From NCBI GenBank assembly GCA_019638495.1, contig JAHBTQ010000010.1:107235-171234 (forward strand): a stretch of DNA of 64,000 nucleotides, written 5' to 3'. This DNA comes from Taibaiella sp. (GTDB lineage Bacteria > Bacteroidota > Bacteroidia > Chitinophagales > Chitinophagaceae). The notes beneath the pieces were generated by a model that searched no databases, had not been told where the DNA came from, and was given only the letters and a program-made list of their open reading frames with translations. Positions 17,821 through 25,819 of this stretch are shown in pieces. The position numbers and the translations under genes were made by a program. Numbering within the stretch: position 1 is the first letter of the stretch; the number at the start of each line of letters is the position of its first letter.

Positions 17821-19098
17821 ATGAGAGACACTGCAATATTTGACCTCATCAATGAGGAAATGCAACGCCAGCGCCACGGGCTGGAGCTGATAGCATCTGA
17901 GAACTTTACCAGCTTGCAGGTGATGCAGGCAATGGGTAGCGTAATGACGAACAAGTATGCTGAAGGCTACCCGGGCCGCAGGTATTATGGTGGTTGTGAG
18001 GTGGTAGACAAAAGCGAGCAGCTTGCCATAGACCGTGTGAAGGAAGTGTTTGGCGTGGCATATGCCAATGTGCAGCCGCACAGCGGAGCACAGGCAAATG
18101 CTGCCCTAATGCTGGCCGTGCTGCAACCGGGAGATACGATACTGGGACTGGACCTGAGCATGGGAGGGCACCTGACACATGGCTCTCCGGTGAACTTTTC
18201 GGGTAAGTTATATAACGCAGTTCACTATGGCGTGCAAAAGGAAACTGGCCTGGTGGACTATGATATGATGGAGCGGCAGGCAATAGAACATAAGCCGAAA
18301 CTGATAATCTGTGGCGCCTCGGCCTATAGCCGCGACTGGGACTATGTGCGTATTCGCTCTATAGCCGATAAGGTGGGGGCGTTGGTAATGGCTGACATTT
18401 CGCATCCTGCCGGCCTCATAGCCAAGCAACTGCTGAACTCTCCTTTTGATCACTGTCATTTCGTAACTACTACTACGCACAAAACACTGCGCGGACCACG
18501 TGGTGGACTGGTGATGATGAAGACTGATTTTGAAAATCCGTTTGGCATCACGGGCCCCAAAGGTGAGATAAGGATGATGAGCCAGCTTATAGACCTAGCT
18601 GTGTTCCCGGGTACACAAGGTGGCCCACTGGAGCATGTAATTGCTGCAAAAGCGGTTGCCTTTCACGAGATTTTGCAGCCGGGCTTCCTGGCTTATGGCA
18701 AGCAGGTGATAGCGAATGCACAGGCAATGGCGAAGGCCTTTGTAGAAAAGGGATATAACATAGTATCGGGTGGTACGGACAACCACCTGTTGCTTATAGA
18801 CCTCCGCAATAAGAACATCAGCGGCAAGAAGGCCGAGAATGCCCTGGTAAGGGCGGATATTACCATCAATAAGAACATGGTTCCGTTTGATGACAAGTCG
18901 CCATTTATCACCTCCGGGATAAGAGTAGGGGTGCCGGCGATCACAACACGTGGCATGAAAGAAGCAGATATGGCATATGTGGTAGACTGGCTGGATCGTG
19001 TGCTGATGGCGCCGGAAGATGAACATGTGCTGGCCAAGGTGCGCGGCGAAGTGAATGAGATGATGAAGTCATTCCCGCTCTATCCTGAGCTGGGCTAA
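17821..19098 (+). CDS. glyA: Serine hydroxymethyltransferase
   Basis: A cytosolic PLP enzyme of 425 aa that interconverts serine and glycine while charging tetrahydrofolate with a one-carbon unit. It contains LIASENFTS near residue 22, YAEGYPGRRYYGGCEVVD near residue 45, VQPHSGAQAN, and the PLP-lysine motif TTTTHKTLRGPRGG near residue 222. The length matches the family. The 5-prime neighbourhood carries palindromic repeats rather than a clear promoter, which leaves its regulation open. Confidence 0.98.
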   Translation: MRDTAIFDLINEEMQRQRHGLELIASENFTSLQVMQAMGSVMTNKYAEGYPGRRYYGGCEVVDKSEQLAIDRVKEVFGVAYANVQPHSGAQANAALMLAVLQPGDTILGLDLSMGGHLTHGSPVNFSGKLYNAVHYGVQKETGLVDYDMMERQAIEHKPKLIICGASAYSRDWDYVRIRSIADKVGALVMADISHPAGLIAKQLLNSPFDHCHFVTTTTHKTLRGPRGGLVMMKTDFENPFGITGPKGEIRMMSQLIDLAVFPGTQGGPLEHVIAAKAVAFHEILQPGFLAYGKQVIANAQAMAKAFVEKGYNIVSGGTDNHLLLIDLRNKNISGKKAENALVRADITINKNMVPFDDKSPFITSGIRVGVPAITTRGMKEADMAYVVDWLDRVLMAPEDEHVLAKVRGEVNEMMKSFPLYPELG

Positions 19099-19126
19099 GG
19101 AATTTGAGATTTTGGGCTAAATACTT

Positions 19127-19157
19127 TTTGTATTTTCAAAGTGGACTACTATCTTTG
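19127..19157 (+). promoter_or_regulatory. Promoter of tRNA-Phe
   Basis: TTTG (19127-19130), a 19-base spacer and TATCTTTG (19150-19157) form a full match to the Bacteroidota housekeeping promoter. The tRNA begins 17 bases later. Confidence 0.85.
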
Positions 19158-19174
19158 CAATCCCAAAACGGGCT

Positions 19175-19250
19175 GGTGCGGTAGCTCAGTCGGTAGAGCA
19201 AAGGACTGAAAATCCTTGTGTCGGCGGTTCGATCCCGCCCCACACCACCA
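19175..19250 (+). tRNA. tRNA-Phe (GAA anticodon)
   Basis: A complete 76-base cloverleaf with encoded CCA. The anticodon loop CTGAAAA gives GAA between AAGGA and TCCTT. The T arm is GGCGG-TTCGATC-CCGCC. The acceptor stem is GGTGCGG with CCACACC, which leaves one C-A mismatch at pair 5-68; the other six pairs are canonical. Confidence 0.95.
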
Positions 19251-19252
19251 GA

Positions 19253-19297
19253 AAAGCGGGAGCGATAAGCGTAGAGCGAATCCTCCCGTTTTTTGTT
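19253..19297 (+). terminator. Terminator of tRNA-Phe
   Basis: CGGGAG pairs with CTCCCG across a 20-base spacer and is followed by six T residues directly downstream of the tRNA. Confidence 0.65.
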
Positions 19298-19363
19298 TTG
19301 TACCTTCCTCCCTGGCCGGCACGCCTCCCGGAAAACTTCTATTTTGCAGGTTTTATTACCCAG

Positions 19364-20023
19364 ATGAATAACGCGATAAAAAACCTGCGGGATTGGAAGG
19401 TATTGGTGCTGAAAGCCGAGAGTGGTGATGCTAAAAGTCAACTTGAGGTAGCTTATTTCTATGACAGCGGGGTATCTGTAAAAGGCCGGCATATAGTGTT
19501 GGCCAATCCGGCGGCATCATATGAATGGACCAAGAGGGCGTTTGATAGCGGCAGTGTTGAAGCAATGGAGCGATATGCCAATTACCTCAGTGATGGTGTC
19601 TATTGCAAGCAGGATAAGCGTCGTGCCATGGAACTATACGAGAAGGCGATGAAAGCAGGATCATTAACTGCTGCGCATAACCTGGGAGTGGAATATCGGG
19701 ACAAACAAGATTTTGAGAAAGCGTTCTCCTTATACAAGAAGGACAAAACCAACTTCTCAGTAGGGATGTGCTACTATTACGGAGTAGGTGTTGCACAAAA
19801 TAGACTTTTGGCATTTCGCTTCTTTAAGAAAATGCTTAAGGCTGATTCGTTCCAAAGCGGCTATGAAATCAATGAAGCGAACTATATGGTTGGCAAGATG
19901 TATCTGGAGGGCGAGGTTGTTAAGCGGTCAATATCCAAGGCGCGGCACCACCTCCTACTAGCCGCTGAGGATGGCGACCATCGTTCTGCTCAGCAAATTC
20001 TTTGGCTGATTGGCAGGAAGTGA
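19364..20023 (+). CDS. Sel1-repeat protein
   Basis: A 219-aa soluble protein made of Sel1-like TPR variants: AKSQLEVAYFYDSGV, SVEAMERYANYLSDGVYCKQDKRRAMELYEKAMKAGSLTAAHNLG (split by a loop), VGMCYYYGVGVAQNRLLAF and NYMVGKMYLEGEVVKRSISKARHHLLLAAEDG. These helical repeats mediate protein contacts. No partner is evident. The ATG at 19364 is preferred over one at 19298 because the earlier one lies in the tRNA terminator, and a TATTTTGC promoter-like box sits just upstream of 19364. Confidence 0.8.
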   Translation: MNNAIKNLRDWKVLVLKAESGDAKSQLEVAYFYDSGVSVKGRHIVLANPAASYEWTKRAFDSGSVEAMERYANYLSDGVYCKQDKRRAMELYEKAMKAGSLTAAHNLGVEYRDKQDFEKAFSLYKKDKTNFSVGMCYYYGVGVAQNRLLAFRFFKKMLKADSFQSGYEINEANYMVGKMYLEGEVVKRSISKARHHLLLAAEDGDHRSAQQILWLIGRK

Positions 20024-20047
20024 TAGCTCAACTCAACATACGATTTC

Positions 20048-20674
20048 ATGCTTCAGAACCACCGCTACTTCATCCTCAACAAACCATTCAAAATGGTTTC
20101 GCAGTTTAAGTGCGTAGAGGATGTGCCGAAGCTGAGCGATCTTGATTTCGAATTTCCAGAGGGTACACATGTAATTGGGAGGTTGGATGCGCTATCTGAA
20201 GGACTGCTGCTGCTAACTACCAATAAGGGGGTAATGGAACTCCTGTTTCGTAGCGGGGTGCCGCACAAGCGTACTTACCTGGTGCGGGTGAATGGCTTGA
20301 TGAATGAGGAGAATGTACAGCAGTTGCGCGACGGCGTTACCATTCGTGTGAGAGGGCAGGGTGAATACCGCACCGTTCCGTGCGAGGTGGAATTGCTGGA
20401 TACTCTACCGGATGTGTTTCCCTACCAATTGGAGCAAAATCCGTACATAGCTCACTCCTGGCTTCGCGTGTCGCTATACGAAGGAAAGCGTCATCAGATA
20501 CGCAGTATGATGCGAGCGGTAGGCCATGATTGCCGGCGGCTGATACGCGTTTCTGTGGAAGACATCTTGCTCGGAGACCTCGCGCCAGAATGCGTGCGCG
20601 AGCTAGATGAGAATGAGTTCTTCAGACTATTGAAAATTGATGATCGTAATGCCCGGTTTGAGGGTTCACAATAA
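20048..20674 (+). CDS. Pseudouridine synthase, RsuA/RluE family
   Basis: A 208-aa RNA-modifying enzyme. It has YFILNKPFKMVSQF at the N-terminus, the catalytic block VIGRLDALSEGLLLLT near residue 42 with the active-site Asp in GRLD, KRTYLVRVNG near residue 76, and the conserved C-terminal EGKRHQIRSMMRAVGH near residue 150. It lacks the N-terminal S4 domain, as RluE-type enzymes do. RluE isomerises a uridine in 23S rRNA. The exact site here is not provable from sequence. It starts 24 bases after the Sel1 gene. Confidence 0.9.
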   Translation: MLQNHRYFILNKPFKMVSQFKCVEDVPKLSDLDFEFPEGTHVIGRLDALSEGLLLLTTNKGVMELLFRSGVPHKRTYLVRVNGLMNEENVQQLRDGVTIRVRGQGEYRTVPCEVELLDTLPDVFPYQLEQNPYIAHSWLRVSLYEGKRHQIRSMMRAVGHDCRRLIRVSVEDILLGDLAPECVRELDENEFFRLLKIDDRNARFEGSQ

Positions 20675-20681
20675 ACGACAA

Positions 20682-20701
20682 TGACCACCCAATGGTGGTC
20701 A
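20682..20701. terminator. Hairpin between convergent genes
   Basis: TGACCACC pairs with GGTGGTCA around a four-base loop between the pseudouridine synthase gene and the oppositely oriented secreted-protein gene. No T run follows, so it is a weak or non-canonical terminator. Confidence 0.45.
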
Positions 20702-20731
20702 CTGTGCAATCAATCTTACTCAAAGGGGCCA

Positions 20732-21805
20732 TTAAGCCTTGTTCTCTCTTTTAGCCTTCCTGGCTTCTTTCTTAGCCATGCGTTCAGCCTTACGTTCTGC
20801 TGCTTTTTGCTTGTGCGTCTTGTATAGCTCGGCGGGCTGCCTTACGCCTACATCTTGTGTTGTGCGCTTTGCAATCTTATCGGCCTTACGTTCAGCGTGT
20901 GCCTTTTTGCGCGCTATCATTTTATATTCTCTCTTAGATACCTTCTTATATGTAGCGTGGCTGCTTGCCGGATAGTTACCTGTATAGGTTCCTGTTTTTT
21001 CTACGTTTAGGTTTGCAGTGAGATCAAGGGTTTTGTTTGTACATGCTGTCACGTCAGTGCGCATAGGGTCTACAGATACTGTGTATTGTTCGGGCTGTAT
21101 GGTTACATCCTTGCGATCGGTAATAAGCATTGGGTCAGAAGGATATTCCTCGTTAAGGCCGGCTACAGGATAGGCCTGGTCGTCTTTTTTATGACGCTTG
21201 CGCTCGTAATAGACAAAGGTCATATTGTCTGTAGTGATCTTAGCGCCACTAGTAGGCAGGGTTACCTGGTTTGCGTCTGGTTTTACCTCTACCGGTACGT
21301 TTATGCAGGCAGTTTTGGCAGGTTGCTGTGGATAGAATGCGTTTCCGCATTTTGCGAAGAAATACAACGCCTGGTTTGCGCCACCGTTGGCCGCCACCTT
21401 CCAGGCTTTGAATTCAGAGCGGTCGCCGTAGAGGCGGTAGAGGCCATAGGTGTAGCCTGCGCTACCCATGTTGCCTACCGTGCCGGGTGCTACCCACGCC
21501 TCGGTGACGTCATTTGCCTCAAGGTCTTTCGCGCCATTGGCATAGCCTATCTGCATTAGGAGCCCGTTAAGATGGTTCATGGCTTCGGTGTTGTCGCCTT
21601 CATGCCGTTTTATGGTGCGATAGAAGTCGTTTGCAGAAGTTTTGTGTGCTAACATTGGGAACTCGGGAGCAGTGCCCAGGCGGCTTACTTCTGTTGGTTG
21701 CTCACCGTTTCTGAAGGTGAACACGGAATTATCCCTTATGCCCCACTGCGCTATTGCTCCGTATGCCAGCATTAGAGAGGCCGATATCAAAAGAATACGT
21801 TTCAT
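20732..21805 (-). CDS. Secreted hypothetical protein, paralogue of the next gene
   Basis: A 357-aa protein with signal peptide MKRILLISASLMLAYGAIAQ. Residues about 165-300 (TACINVPVEVKPDANQVTL, TSGAKITTDNMTFVYYERK, then TAC and TGNYPASSHATYKKVSKREYK) align with the protein encoded upstream at 21848-22381. The C-terminal 70 residues are extremely Lys/Arg/Ala-rich (KAAERKAERMAKKEARKAKRE), forming a long basic helix. Two cysteines occur in the shared region. No known family was recognised. The basic tail may bind nucleic acid, polysaccharide or the cell surface; this is a guess. Confidence 0.6.
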   Translation of the reverse strand: MKRILLISASLMLAYGAIAQWGIRDNSVFTFRNGEQPTEVSRLGTAPEFPMLAHKTSANDFYRTIKRHEGDNTEAMNHLNGLLMQIGYANGAKDLEANDVTEAWVAPGTVGNMGSAGYTYGLYRLYGDRSEFKAWKVAANGGANQALYFFAKCGNAFYPQQPAKTACINVPVEVKPDANQVTLPTSGAKITTDNMTFVYYERKRHKKDDQAYPVAGLNEEYPSDPMLITDRKDVTIQPEQYTVSVDPMRTDVTACTNKTLDLTANLNVEKTGTYTGNYPASSHATYKKVSKREYKMIARKKAHAERKADKIAKRTTQDVGVRQPAELYKTHKQKAAERKAERMAKKEARKAKRENKA

Positions 21806-21847
21806 GGTTTCAAGTTTTCAGGTTAATAATGCTTTTCTTATGCCGGT

Positions 21848-22381
21848 TTACATTTTTGCCATTTTTGCTTCCGGCTCTGAATTTACGTCGACGTTTACGT
21901 CGGCACGGCGAGCGATCTTGGCCTCTTTCTTTTCTATCTTTCTCTTCTTACGCAAGGATACCTTATAGTTTCTTTTTGAAACTTTGGAGTAGGTTGCTTC
22001 CCGCTTCAGTGCCGGATAGTTGCCCGTGTAAGAAGCAACCCGCTCTATGCTAAGACTCGCATTCACGTTCATGAGCGAATCTGCACATGCGGTCATATTG
22101 CGCTCCGGTGTAGATACAGACACTGCGTATTTTTCCGGCACGGCATTGACGGTGCGGTTATCGTTGAGCAGCAATGGCGTGGCACGATTGCTTTCATCTT
22201 TCTTTGGATGCTTCTTTTCGTAGTACACGAAGTTTTCGTGAAGCGTAGTGGACTTAGCTCCGCTTGTGGTTAACGTCGTCTGATTTCCGGTCAGGTTCAC
22301 CGCTGTCTTTACACAACCAGGCTGTGCAAATGCACCCGAAGTGGCGGCGAAACATACTGTAATTAGGATTAGCCGTTTCAT
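21848..22381 (-). CDS. Secreted hypothetical protein, shorter paralogue
   Basis: A 177-aa protein with signal peptide MKRLILITVCFAATSGAFAQ. It carries the same core as its neighbour: CVKTAVNLTGNQTTLTTSGAK, FVYYEKKHPKKDES, TACADSLMNVNASLSIE and YTGNYPALKREATYSKVSKRNYK. A Lys/Arg-rich tail follows. It lacks the about 140-residue N-terminal extension of the larger paralogue. The 42-base gap suggests one transcript. The pair looks like a tandem duplication with later extension or loss. Function unknown. Confidence 0.6.
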   Translation of the reverse strand: MKRLILITVCFAATSGAFAQPGCVKTAVNLTGNQTTLTTSGAKSTTLHENFVYYEKKHPKKDESNRATPLLLNDNRTVNAVPEKYAVSVSTPERNMTACADSLMNVNASLSIERVASYTGNYPALKREATYSKVSKRNYKVSLRKKRKIEKKEAKIARRADVNVDVNSEPEAKMAKM

Positions 22382-22675
22382 ATTGTCATGGTTTTAGTCG
22401 TTCACAAATAGTGTTCACTAAGATTCGCTAACGATATAGCGCAAAACGCGTGCTACTGTCGGATTTTCCTCCTTAATTCTCCTGTTCTTTAACGTATCCT
22501 GCCGTGTCTACAGAGTAGTTTTGATGCCTTTGCACAAAATGATTGATAACGAGCTATATATTTTTTTCGACGTCGGTAATTCCTTTACAGGCTTTAACAT
22601 ATTAGTGGGTGTTATGGCCATCTGATTTAACAGCATTGAGTGTGTAATGGGGAATTCTTTCCATAATTTTATGGT
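22382..22675. other. Intergenic region between divergent genes
   Basis: About 290 bases with no gene. A TAATTTTA sequence just before the DUF922 gene start resembles a -7 box. Nothing else was recognised. Confidence 0.5.
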
Positions 22676-23281
22676 ATGAGCAGAAGGAAAAGGGGGGGAA
22701 GAAGGGAATTAATACGCAGGAAAAGCAGTCATTTCTTTTTGAGCTTTTTGGCGTGCTGGCTTAGCTTTAATGTCAAGGCCGATGAGCGTAAGTTTACTGA
22801 TGGAAAGAACAATCGATTTAGCTGGAATGAACATCGCACGCTGTCGTGGGGCGATTTTAAGGGGCCTGCTGAGACGGCAAGCGGGGAGTCGGCGGCAGCT
22901 ACTTGCTGCAGTATAGGGTTTAAGGTAAATAACAGTGCTGCTGGCACGCCGGAATTGTCTGTCTATAATACCTTTTACATGGACAGGTCGTGGGTAAAAG
23001 AGGACGCTCATATGGAGTCGATCCTGGCCCATGAACAAGGTCATTTTGATTTATGTGAGCTGTATACGCGTAAATTGAGGTTGCGTTTTGGTTCGGTAGA
23101 CCTTACTGCGCAGAATGCTAAAGAGCAACTGCTTAATATCTACTCTGAGCTGAGTAATGAGTATGAATCTTGCCAGCAAGCCTATGAGCGTGAGACGGCC
23201 CACGGTACCAGGGCTGCGGACCAGCAACGGTGGCAACAGATAATAGCGCGTGGACTTGGAGAATTTGAGGCCAACGCATAG
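22676..23281 (+). CDS. DUF922-family putative zinc protease
   Basis: A 201-aa protein. The very basic N-terminus (MSRRKRGGRRELIRRK) is followed by a hydrophobic stretch (FFLSFLACWLSF), a signal peptide or anchor. The core begins RTLSWGDFKGPAETASGESAA, the DUF922 opening, and contains ESILAHEQGHFDLCELYTRKLR near residue 115. HEQGH is an HExxH-type metal site. Members are predicted metallopeptidases, probably periplasmic, with no proven substrate. The end is basic and polar. Confidence 0.78.
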   Translation: MSRRKRGGRRELIRRKSSHFFLSFLACWLSFNVKADERKFTDGKNNRFSWNEHRTLSWGDFKGPAETASGESAAATCCSIGFKVNNSAAGTPELSVYNTFYMDRSWVKEDAHMESILAHEQGHFDLCELYTRKLRLRFGSVDLTAQNAKEQLLNIYSELSNEYESCQQAYERETAHGTRAADQQRWQQIIARGLGEFEANA

Positions 23282-23375
23282 TACGATTCTCAAATCCCAG
23301 GTTCTGTAATCGATTATTTCCGTATTTTGTACAGCATTTTTCTGACATCTATAAACGAAAGTAAACGACTACAGG

Positions 23376-24083
23376 ATGAATATTTCAAGGGTATTGCTTG
23401 TCGCTGCCATATCTATTTCAACTGCTGCAAACGCACAGAAACACAAGGTGAAGATCGTTACAGATTATGGTGATATTACTGTGATGCTGTATGATAATAC
23501 TCCATTGAATACCGAGAACATGCTGAAGAATGCACGTGAGCATTTTTATGACAGTACTTTGTTTCATCGCTGCATTCCGCAGTTTGTGATACAGGGCGGT
23601 GATCCCGAGTCGAAGCATGCCAAGCCTGGACAGGCTCTGGGTAATGGTGGCCTTACCTATACTATACCGGCAGAAATAAACGACACTTATTATCATAAGC
23701 GTGGTGCCCTGGGTGTGGCCCGTGACCAGAACCCTACAAAAGCCGGGTCTGCTGCACAGTTCTACATTGTATCGGGTAAGCCATTCACAGATGCTGACCT
23801 GGATAACATAGCTAAACGGAGTGGCCGCACATACACAGCCGAGCAGCGGGAAGTACTGAAGACACAGGGTGGCACGCCACACCTGGATGGTGGCTACACA
23901 GTGTTTGGCGAGGTGATAGAAGGTATGGACGTAGTGGATAAGATTGCTGCAGAGCCCAGGGATGGCAACGACCGCCCCAATAAGGACGTGGTAATTCGCA
24001 GCATTCGTGTAGTAGGGGAGGAGAAGAAAGGTCTGTTTACCCGTATTGGTAACCTATTCCGCAAAAAAGACAAAAGGAAATAG
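23376..24083 (+). CDS. Secreted cyclophilin-type peptidyl-prolyl isomerase
   Basis: A 235-aa protein with signal peptide MNISRVLLVAAISISTAANAQ, so it likely acts in the periplasm. The cyclophilin domain contains FHRCIPQFVIQGGDPESK (with the catalytic Arg and the Gln of the active site), SAAQFYIVSGKPF, and GGYTVFGEVIEGMDVVDKI. It catalyses cis-trans isomerisation before proline. An insert of about 30 residues (ADLDNIAKRSGRTYTAEQREVLKTQGG) between strands is common in Bacteroidota members. The C-terminus is strongly basic. Confidence 0.92.
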   Translation: MNISRVLLVAAISISTAANAQKHKVKIVTDYGDITVMLYDNTPLNTENMLKNAREHFYDSTLFHRCIPQFVIQGGDPESKHAKPGQALGNGGLTYTIPAEINDTYYHKRGALGVARDQNPTKAGSAAQFYIVSGKPFTDADLDNIAKRSGRTYTAEQREVLKTQGGTPHLDGGYTVFGEVIEGMDVVDKIAAEPRDGNDRPNKDVVIRSIRVVGEEKKGLFTRIGNLFRKKDKRK

Positions 24084-24109
24084 GCTGGCTCATGCTATGG
24101 CAAAAGGGG

Positions 24110-24117
24110 TAATTTTG
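24110..24117 (+). promoter_or_regulatory. -7 box immediately before pdxJ
   Basis: TAATTTTG matches TAnnTTTG and lies only four bases before the pdxJ ATG (24122), implying a very short or absent 5-prime leader. No clear -33 element was seen. Confidence 0.5.
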
Positions 24118-24121
24118 CGCC

Positions 24122-24841
24122 ATGCAAACCAAATTGTCGGTTAACATCAACAAAATTGCTACCCTGCGCAATAGCCGCGGAGGTGACAACCCCAATGTAA
24201 TAAAGGCTGCTATAGACTGCCAGACATTCGGCGCAGACGGCATCACTGTGCATCCGCGGCCTGATGAACGCCATATACGCTATAGCGATGTGCGCGAAAT
24301 AGCTCCCATCATCACTACCGAATTCAACATCGAAGGCAATCCGCTGGAAGATAAGTTTGTAGCGCTGGTGCTGGAGGTGAAACCGCACCAGGTGACATTG
24401 GTGCCGGATAGCCGGGACCAGCTTACCTCTAATCATGGCTGGGATACCATCAAAGAAAAGAACTATCTACGTGGTATCATAGAGGTATTCAAAAAGGCCG
24501 GAATTCGCGTTTCTATATTTACAGATCCTGTTGAGGCCATTGTGGCCGGCGCGGCAGATACCGGTACTGACAGGGTAGAGCTTTACACAGAAGAGTATGC
24601 ACGCCAGTACCACAAAGACAAAGAGCATGCGATAGCTGCCTATGCAAATGCGGCGCGGGTAGCAGCCGAACATAAATTGGGGCTAAATGCCGGTCATGAT
24701 CTGGACAGGGACAATCTTGCATATTTTCGCAAGCATGTGCCCGGCCTGCTGGAGGTGTCTATTGGGCATGCACTTATAGCCGATGCCCTCTATTACGGGC
24801 TGGAGAACACCATTCAACTTTACAGACGCCAGTTACAATAA
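24122..24841 (+). CDS. pdxJ: Pyridoxine 5-phosphate synthase
   Basis: A 239-aa cytosolic TIM-barrel enzyme that joins 1-deoxyxylulose 5-phosphate with 3-amino-2-oxopropyl phosphate to make pyridoxine 5-phosphate (vitamin B6 pathway). The N-terminal LSVNINKIATLRNSRGG, DGITVHPRPDERHIRYSDV, EFNIEGNP, VTLVPD, LGLNAGHDLDRDNL and the closing EVSIGHALIADALYYGLE are family landmarks. The gene ends six bases before the histidine kinase start, so the two are probably co-transcribed, though no functional link is obvious. Confidence 0.97.
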   Translation: MQTKLSVNINKIATLRNSRGGDNPNVIKAAIDCQTFGADGITVHPRPDERHIRYSDVREIAPIITTEFNIEGNPLEDKFVALVLEVKPHQVTLVPDSRDQLTSNHGWDTIKEKNYLRGIIEVFKKAGIRVSIFTDPVEAIVAGAADTGTDRVELYTEEYARQYHKDKEHAIAAYANAARVAAEHKLGLNAGHDLDRDNLAYFRKHVPGLLEVSIGHALIADALYYGLENTIQLYRRQLQ

Positions 24842-24847
24842 GGGCTA

Positions 24848-25816
24848 ATGAGGTTTTTTACATCCATATATGTGCTCATCCTGGCGTATATCATAGCTGC
24901 ACTGGTATTTTGGGAGGTGAGCCTGCAAAAGCAAAGTGGCCGTATATATGCGCAGGAAGTAACTACCCTCAGGAACCAGGTAGACAGTGTGCGCCTGCCC
25001 AATATATACAAGCATGAGATGAACATGCTAAAACAAAAGCTAGACTCGCGCACCACGCAGTACATAGCCGAGGGCGCAACGTTTCTTATTGTCATACTCA
25101 TTGGTGCGGCTGTGGTATATGTTTCATTTTCGCGCCGGATGCTGGTGTCGCGGCAGCAAAATAACTTTATGCTGGCAGTGACACATGAGCTGAAATCGCC
25201 GATCGCTGCCATAAAGCTGAACCTGCAGACATTAGAGAAACACCAACTGGACGAAGAGAAGCGGATGCTGCTGATAGACAGGTGCATCAAGGAGTCGAAC
25301 AGGCTGAATGACCTGTGCAACAATATGCTGTTTGCCTCGCAGATAGAGGGGCGGCAATATAGACCCGCGATGGTCACCTTTAGCCTGTCAGAAATGCTGG
25401 AAGACGTAGTTGAGGAATTTGCAGGCCGATCGTCGCGCCGGTATGAGGAGGATATTGCTGAAGGGTGCATGGTGGTAGGTGATGCGGCCATGCTGCGGAT
25501 AGCAGTAAATAACCTGGTGGAGAATGCAGTGAAGTACACGCCCCCGGATATGCCCATCACGGTGGGCCTGAGGAGAGATCTGCAATCGGCAGTGATATCT
25601 GTAGCCGATAATGGTCCTGGTATCCCTGATGCAGAAAAGAAGCGTGTCTTCAATAAGTTTTATCGTATAGGAAATGAAGAGAGCCGCAAAGCGAAAGGTA
25701 CGGGCCTGGGCCTGTACCTCTGTAGCCGTATCGTGGCGCAAAGCGGTGGCACGATAGCTGTTCACGACAACGCACCGTCTGGAGCTGTTTTTGAAATAAG
25801 GCTACCTGCGGCATAG
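24848..25816 (+). CDS. Orphan sensor histidine kinase
   Basis: A 322-aa inner-membrane kinase. Two membrane helices (residues about 6-25 and 75-98) enclose a short periplasmic or sensor stretch of about 50 residues with helical character. The HisKA box is VTHELKSPIAAIK, with the phosphorylated His near residue 117. The ATPase boxes are NNLVENAVKYTPPD (N), VADNGPGIP (G1) and KGTGLGLYL (G2). No response regulator lies nearby, so its partner is elsewhere. The signal is unknown. The gene ends three bases before the convergent acs stop codon. Confidence 0.92.
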   Translation: MRFFTSIYVLILAYIIAALVFWEVSLQKQSGRIYAQEVTTLRNQVDSVRLPNIYKHEMNMLKQKLDSRTTQYIAEGATFLIVILIGAAVVYVSFSRRMLVSRQQNNFMLAVTHELKSPIAAIKLNLQTLEKHQLDEEKRMLLIDRCIKESNRLNDLCNNMLFASQIEGRQYRPAMVTFSLSEMLEDVVEEFAGRSSRRYEEDIAEGCMVVGDAAMLRIAVNNLVENAVKYTPPDMPITVGLRRDLQSAVISVADNGPGIPDAEKKRVFNKFYRIGNEESRKAKGTGLGLYLCSRIVAQSGGTIAVHDNAPSGAVFEIRLPAA

Positions 25817-25819
25817 CGG

